From NCBI GenBank assembly GCA_030587435.1, contig JAUQZC010000169.1, positions 1 through 45,624 of the forward strand: a DNA stretch of 45,624 nt, in the 5' to 3' direction. Each line of letters begins with the position of its first letter. The first letter of the stretch is position 1. A program made the position numbers and the translations under genes. Below are positions 41,167-45,624 of this stretch, piece after piece. The notes beneath the pieces were generated by a model. That model saw only the letters and a list, made by a program, of their open reading frames with translations, had not been told where the DNA came from and did not search any database. The stretch comes from Candidatus Baldrarchaeota archaeon. Lineage in GTDB: Archaea > Asgardarchaeota > Baldrarchaeia > Baldrarchaeales > DXJG01.

Positions 41167-41170
41167 AACG

Positions 41171-41734
41171 TTAATCTTCCTTTATATGTTTATTTGAAGG
41201 CTTAGAGTAACTTAAAGACGTTTTTAGTTCTTTTAGGAATTCCTGTGTAAATTTTTCTTTTTCTTCATAAAGTTTTTGTGCTTCTGGTAGATAGCAGTGA
41301 AATTTTCCGAGAAGGTTTTCCTCTATATATTTTATTGTTTCTTGTAGGGTTTGTCCTCTCAGTGTTCCTGTTATTAGAGATTTTACGATCATGAAGGTTT
41401 TTCCTCCCTCAATTAGATGAGCATCGTGTAGAATTTTTCCTTCGATGGTTTTTGGCTTAGCTTTTTTGTGTGATTCCCATGCAACTTGGATAATTTGCTT
41501 GATTCTTTGCTCAGATAGACCTTCCTTTCTCAAAAACTGTTTTACCGTTTCCTCGTATTTAGGTATCAGTCCATGTAGATATGCTCCATATGTTAAAAGT
41601 TCCTTATCTACATCATAGTTTTTACTAAGTTTTTCGGCTTCTCGCAAAATTCTTAGAACATGAGAAAAGTTATGCATCATATCTTTGGCTTCGTAGTAAG
41701 GTTTTACAAACTTTTTAAGCTCTTCTTCATACAT
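41171..41734 (-). CDS. HD-domain-like protein with altered HD pair
   Basis: A 187-residue helical protein of the HD phosphohydrolase superfamily: HNFSHVLRILREAEKL (first His), AYLHGLIPKYEE where the eponymous HD should be, VAWESHKKAKP, and GKILHDAHLIEGG (late Asp). The HD doublet reads His-Gly, so one metal ligand is lost and hydrolysis may be impaired or changed. ATG 41734 is chosen because GGGGAGG lies 6 nt upstream; a TTG at 41749 overlaps that site. Confidence 0.65.
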   Translation of the reverse strand: MYEEELKKFVKPYYEAKDMMHNFSHVLRILREAEKLSKNYDVDKELLTYGAYLHGLIPKYEETVKQFLRKEGLSEQRIKQIIQVAWESHKKAKPKTIEGKILHDAHLIEGGKTFMIVKSLITGTLRGQTLQETIKYIEENLLGKFHCYLPEAQKLYEEKEKFTQEFLKELKTSLSYSKPSNKHIKED

Positions 41735-41940
41735 ATAGTGCCTCCCCAAGTTTTGGGATATCTTCTATCAAATTATAATCTAATATTAATGATAAGAGTT
41801 TAGACTTATCTCTGAAATAATTGCTCTGGAATATCATTTAAGAATATTTGTTGGTTAGATAAGGAAGAGACCCTAATGATAAGTGTATGCTTTCCGATAA
41901 GAAGAATGTTATTGACATTACAATGTTGAATGGAATTATT

Positions 41941-41948
41941 TTTATAAT
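41941..41948 (+). promoter_or_regulatory. TATA box of the archaeal ATPase gene
   Basis: TTTATAAT centred about 26 nt upstream of ATG 41971, with no Shine-Dalgarno site: fits a leaderless start. The surrounding ATT repeats also make an unlikely Ile-rich N-terminus if upstream starts are used. Confidence 0.45.
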
Positions 41949-41970
41949 AATAATTATTGTAATAATAATT

Positions 41971-43329
41971 ATGAAGTTTTACAATCGTGAAAGGGAACTT
42001 GAAATATTAAAAAATTTCTGGAACGCGAAGAACGCTTCTCTAGGTATAATATATGGTAGGAGGGGTATAGGTAAGACTTGTTTACTCATTAAGTTTTCCG
42101 AAACGGTGGATAAGGTAATTTACATAGGTATACCTGAGGGTGAATGGAAAATTATAGCGGAGTCAATTACCCAGCAGTTATCTTTACCTAAATATTACGT
42201 TTTTTCAGAGTTTGAAGAACTATTGGAGTATTTTTTAACAATATCTTCGAAAAGAAAAGTGCTTGTTATAATCGACGAGTTTCAACGGATTGTAGACGCT
42301 ATACCAGAAGCTTCATCTATTCTTCAGCAATACTGGGACCTTAAACTATCAAATAGCTTCATAAAACTTATTCTCTGCGGCTCATCCGTTGGAATGATGT
42401 TTAAGGAAACCTTGTCGCACAGTGCTCCACTTTATGGGAGAACTTCCTCGGTAATTCACCTTAAACCTTTTAAATATTTAGAGTTCAGGCAAATATTTGA
42501 TAATTTATCTGAAAGAGATATTATAACACTTTATGCTATATTTGGTGGAACCCCATCGCATTTCAAGTTTATAAATCCGGAAGATCGTCTAGAAGAAAAC
42601 ATATTAAAGATTCTTGATCCGTCAATGTACCTTTTCCACGAGCCTCGTCTAATATTATCTCAAGAAACACGTTCACCTGAGAGGTATCTTTCAATTCTAC
42701 TCTCAATTGCAAAAGGGAAATGTTCTCATGTGGAGATTGCCAATGAAATAGGTATTAAAGCTACAAGTCTTCCCCAATATTTAAAGGTTCTCGAAGAGAT
42801 GGATTTAATCGCTAGGGTAACGCCAGTTACGGAGAACGCTTGGAGAAGCAAACTTGGACGATACAAAATAATCGATCCGTTTTACAGGTTTTGGGCTAAA
42901 TATGTTTTCCCTTTTGAGCATATGCTTGAGATCGGCGAAACGGATGAAGTTTTAAACAAAGTGATTAGTGATCTTTCGGAGATAGTTGCACCAATATTTG
43001 AGGACATTGTACGTGAAATTGTCGCAAGAACTGGTATATTTGGCAAATTCTTGAAGCTCGGATCGTGGTGGAATAGGAGAGGAGATGAAATAGATATAGT
43101 TGGGTTTAAAAGAAACGAGGTATGGCTGGGTGAGGTAAAATGGGGTAAGATAGGTAAAGAAGACGTACTCAAAGTAAAAAATTTCCCTCAAAAATTAAGA
43201 ACAAAAGGAGAAATACATCTTTTTATAGTTTCAGGAAAAGATGCTTCAAAAACTGTTTCGAACCTTGCTAATGAACTTAACATAAAAATAATCACATTAA
43301 ATAACATAGTAAATTACATTAAAAAATAG
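41971..43329 (+). CDS. Archaeal ATPase (MNS/STAND-like) with DUF234
   Basis: A 452-residue protein starting MKFYNRERELEILKNFW, the usual opening of archaeal-ATPase family proteins. Walker A IYGRRGIGKTCLL (about 24-36), Walker B VLVIIDEFQR (about 93-102), and sensor-like LILCGSSVGMM (about 135-145) follow. A winged helix (EIANEIGIKATSLPQYLKVL, about 255-275) precedes DUF234, which ends in a PD-(D/E)xK nuclease-like core (GDEIDIVGFKRNEVWLGEVK, about 372-391). Such proteins are common in archaea, often mobile or linked to defence; function unknown. A longer frame from 41887 has an implausible poly-Ile stretch. Confidence 0.85.
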   Translation: MKFYNRERELEILKNFWNAKNASLGIIYGRRGIGKTCLLIKFSETVDKVIYIGIPEGEWKIIAESITQQLSLPKYYVFSEFEELLEYFLTISSKRKVLVIIDEFQRIVDAIPEASSILQQYWDLKLSNSFIKLILCGSSVGMMFKETLSHSAPLYGRTSSVIHLKPFKYLEFRQIFDNLSERDIITLYAIFGGTPSHFKFINPEDRLEENILKILDPSMYLFHEPRLILSQETRSPERYLSILLSIAKGKCSHVEIANEIGIKATSLPQYLKVLEEMDLIARVTPVTENAWRSKLGRYKIIDPFYRFWAKYVFPFEHMLEIGETDEVLNKVISDLSEIVAPIFEDIVREIVARTGIFGKFLKLGSWWNRRGDEIDIVGFKRNEVWLGEVKWGKIGKEDVLKVKNFPQKLRTKGEIHLFIVSGKDASKTVSNLANELNIKIITLNNIVNYIKK

Positions 43330-43354
43330 AAGGAAAACAAACCATTTAGCATTT

Positions 43355-43924
43355 TCATTCACCTATTATTCTTTTAACGAGCATGTCTAGTTTCTGTTTA
43401 AAGGTTACGGGATCTTTTGGAGAGATAATTATTTTCTCTCCCCCAGTGGTTTCTAAAATTAATGCTTTATGGTCGAACATGGTGGCATAGACTTTTACTT
43501 TTTCCATTCCTCCACTCGTGGTAAATAAACCATATCTCAGACATCCTGGCATATTTATGCCTATAGCCTTAGATATTGAACGTTCAACTTCGGAACTATT
43601 CATGAGACTTACGTTTTTCAATTCTTTAAAAAATATTTTCTTTCGCAACAGCAAACCCTTAATGGTAACACCATCTTCATGTATTTCGTATCTAATCTTA
43701 TAGGGAAGTATGGAAATAGCTAAAACACATAAAATGTAACACAGAAGCATAGGAGCAATAATCCATGGTAAGTTGCTTAGAACCACGTTGCTTCCAGGTG
43801 TTGAGGTAATTATAAAAATATATCCCAAGGATATGGGTACTGATACGAGTAAAACTAGTAGAGAAGCGTATTTTAATACCATTTTTATACCTGGCTGTGG
43901 AGGAAGTGAAATATATAAGCTCAA
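43355..43924 (-). CDS. Membrane protein with bacterial PH-like domain
   Basis: A 189-residue protein: two membrane helices (about 16-37 and 48-70), then a PH-like beta domain (YEIHEDGVTIKGLLLRKKIF, LILETTGGEKIIISPKDP) and a C-terminal helix. This matches membrane-bound PH (bPH) proteins of unknown function. The TTG at 43924 follows GGTGA by 6 nt. Convergent with the ATPase gene. Confidence 0.65.
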   Translation of the reverse strand: MSLYISLPPQPGIKMVLKYASLLVLLVSVPISLGYIFIITSTPGSNVVLSNLPWIIAPMLLCYILCVLAISILPYKIRYEIHEDGVTIKGLLLRKKIFFKELKNVSLMNSSEVERSISKAIGINMPGCLRYGLFTTSGGMEKVKVYATMFDHKALILETTGGEKIIISPKDPVTFKQKLDMLVKRIIGE

Positions 43925-44066
43925 TGCAATTCACCTACCAGAATATTGTTAAACGTCGTAAAATCGTTTCCATATTAAAAGAAGTAAATTTGTCCTTATA
44001 AGTTTTTTATGTCAGCCCTTTATTAAAGAAATCTATGTTTATGTCTGTTAGAAGTTTTTAGCAAAA

Positions 44067-45624
44067 TTAAAAGTACGATCTAATTGTTTCTCTTTGATAG
44101 ATGGCTTTTATGGTGTTATGAAGTTTTTCAGCAGTTAAATCTCGGAGTTTATAATGTTTTGCCTCTGTTGCTTGTACTATGTTGCTAATATAATTTGGAG
44201 TAAAGTCGTTGTGAGAAGTGTCGACAACTAGTGTTAAAGCGCCTAGTTCTTTGATTTTGCGGCCGATTTCAACTATTTCATCTCTTATGTTTCCTCTTAG
44301 TGGAACATTTGCTTTTCCATCGGTGATTAAAACAACTAGTGGTCTTAAATGGTTTCCTTTAAGCTTTTCAAGTCTAATTATCTCTAAGGCTTTAAGCATT
44401 CCAGCAGGTAGTGGAGTTTTACCTCCTGTGGGTAGTTTTGCAAGCGCCTCTACTGCTAAATCTACACTATTCGTTGGTGGAAGAAGTAGTTGAGCCGAGT
44501 TTCCTCTGAAAGCTATAAACGCGACTCTATCTCTATGAATATAGGCGTCTTGCAGTAAAGCTAATGCTGCACCTTTTGCAGCTTCCATTCTTTTAAGGGC
44601 TGCCATAGATCCACTTGCATCGACAACTAAAACTATTAATGTAGATATTTTCCGGCGTCTAACTTTTTCTCGAAGATCTTCATCAGTTATCTTAATTACT
44701 TGATCTTCACCGCGAGATCTTTCCTTAGAGTGGATTGCAGCCGCTCGAATAGTTGCGTCAAGAGCAATATCCACTGGTTTACCCTTTGGTAACGTACTTG
44801 AAATATATATACCTCTTTTCTCCGAAGATTTTATTTTCAATCTTCTACCGCTACGTAGTTTGCCAACACTCCATACTTTGTCTTCAATTTTGATATCAAC
44901 TGGTCTTGGGTCACCAATATCAAAAACCTGTTCTCTTGATGAGATACTTTCCTTGTTTAGTGTTTTCTCTGTTTCTTTTTGAACATTATTTTCTTCTTCA
45001 TCCTCTATTTTTTCAGCTATTTGTTGCAATTCTTCCCGTGTTAGCTGCGGTTTTTCGAAGGGATGTTTTCGCATTCTATGGGGTAATGCAAGTTCCATTG
45101 CTTCCAGCACATCTTTCTTAGTTACCTTTGTTCTTCCGTTGAAAGCGGCTATTGTTTTAGCTGTTTTTGTAATGACAATTATAGCTCTATTGCTGACAGC
45201 GAATTGAGCACATATTTCTGCTATGTTATGGAGAAGTGTATCGCTTATTTGAACGTTTGGAAGAAGTTGACGTGCTTTTGCTATTCTGCTTTTCAATTCT
45301 TTTTGTTCTTTTTCAAATTTTTTAATAAAGTTGAGAGGATCTGTTTCAAATTCCTCTACTCTTTTAACGATTTCCACTTGTAGTTTTGGGTCAGTTATTG
45401 GTTGAACTTCGACTTGAAGCCCAAATCTATCAAGTAGTTGGGGTCTTAGTTCGCCTTCTTCAGGGTTCATGGTACCTATTAATATGAAGCGTGCAGGATG
45501 CGATACAGATATGCCTTCTCGTTCAACAATGTTTACGCCGCTGGCAGCTGCATCAAGTAGTATATCTGCTACATAATCATCCAAAAGGTTGACTTCGTCA
45601 ATATATAGGATGCCTCGGTTTGCT
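44067..45624 (-). CDS. Magnesium/cobalt-chelatase-type AAA+ and VWA protein (5' end outside window)
   Basis: At least 518 residues; the reading frame continues off the window at 45624. The visible AAA+ part starts at Walker B ([13 protein letters not shown]) and includes [20 protein letters not shown] (sensor 1 and the Arg finger region). A charged linker (about residues 200-260) leads to a VWA domain with the MIDAS motif [22 protein letters not shown] and VLITDGKAN. This is the ChlI-ChlD/BchD fused layout. In archaea without chlorophyll such proteins are linked to cobalt or nickel insertion into corrinoids or tetrapyrroles (CobN-type chelatase); the partner is not in view. Confidence 0.85.
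   Translation of the reverse strand, partial: ANRGILYIDEVNLLDDYVADILLDAAASGVNIVEREGISVSHPARFILIGTMNPEEGELRPQLLDRFGLQVEVQPITDPKLQVEIVKRVEEFETDPLNFIKKFEKEQKELKSRIAKARQLLPNVQISDTLLHNIAEICAQFAVSNRAIIVITKTAKTIAAFNGRTKVTKKDVLEAMELALPHRMRKHPFEKPQLTREELQQIAEKIEDEEENNVQKETEKTLNKESISSREQVFDIGDPRPVDIKIEDKVWSVGKLRSGRRLKIKSSEKRGIYISSTLPKGKPVDIALDATIRAAAIHSKERSRGEDQVIKITDEDLREKVRRRKISTLIVLVVDASGSMAALKRMEAAKGAALALLQDAYIHRDRVAFIAFRGNSAQLLLPPTNSVDLAVEALAKLPTGGKTPLPAGMLKALEIIRLEKLKGNHLRPLVVLITDGKANVPLRGNIRDEIVEIGRKIKELGALTLVVDTSHNDFTPNYISNIVQATEAKHYKLRDLTAEKLHNTIKAIYQRETIRSYF

Noticed and set aside
1..45624. CRISPR arrays, tRNA and rRNA genes
   Set aside because: I saw no regular direct repeats with unique spacers, no T-arm/acceptor pairs that make a tRNA, and no rRNA segments.
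1..45624. Insertion sequence or integrated virus
   Set aside because: No transposase, integrase or terminal inverted repeats recognised, despite the many remnants and the tandem duplication.

Overview
The window looks archaeal. Start codons are preceded by GGAGG/GGTGAT Shine-Dalgarno sites or, for some genes, by a TATA-like box about 27 nt upstream (leaderless layout). The gene content also fits: an F420 ligase-family protein, a DPSL/thioferritin-type ferritin, an archaeal-ATPase/DUF234 protein, DUF5320, DUF364/DUF4213, DUF5678 and many CopG/VapBC/RelBE modules. The DNA is AT-rich with gene-dense strand blocks. A Bathyarchaeia-like TACK archaeon is my best guess, but that is inference from gene families only; there is no rRNA or tRNA gene here.

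Layout. 0-8 kb: ferredoxin and DUF5320 protein, secreted metallo-beta-lactamase-fold protein, M23/lipocalin-like envelope protein, methyltransferase, CofE-like protein, nucleotidyltransferase pair, amidohydrolase fragment, gamma-glutamyltransferase. 8-12.7 kb: DPSL ferritin, CopG/DUF5678 plus retropepsin-like pair, a broken membrane gene, DUF364 protein, coiled-coil protein, NifX-like protein. 12.7-21 kb: an accessory zone full of disrupted genes (methyltransferase, GNAT, CCG-domain Fe-S oxidoreductase remnants, RelE remnant) plus a minus-strand block that encodes a protein with 20 cysteines among small membrane proteins. 21-25.5 kb: M20 peptidase, RelBE pair with a broken toxin, FAH-family enzyme, broken membrane gene, and a GC-rich island that folds like a structured RNA. 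25.4-28.4 kb: a tandemly duplicated module of a secreted, sequon-rich protein with a Gly/Tyr/Trp tail and a multi-pass membrane protein. 28.8-31 kb: VapBC with a broken toxin and a cop-type regulator/ATPase deletion fusion. 31-37.5 kb: two coiled-coil/winged-helix proteins, SufC-SufB, FeoA-FeoB. 37.9-45.6 kb: MFS transporter, ZIP remnant, intact VapBC, RNA-ligase-like remnant, DUF3795, HD-like protein, archaeal ATPase, PH-like membrane protein, and a chelatase AAA/VWA protein running off the window end.

Iron and redox is the main functional theme: FeoAB uptake, DPSL storage and peroxide protection, SufBC cluster assembly, ferredoxin and a NifX-like cluster carrier. Three related palindromes of the form TTAG-N6-CTAA lie upstream of feoAB, the NifX-like gene and the DUF5320/ferredoxin pair, and resemble DtxR/IdeR-type iron boxes.

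A second theme is decay. At least a dozen small accessory genes carry single-base frameshifts, mostly at short homopolymers, or deletions. Every long conserved gene (FeoB, GGT, M20, FAH, SufC, ATPase, chelatase) reads through intact. That contrast favours real pseudogene formation over general sequencing error, although read-level checks would be needed to separate the two.
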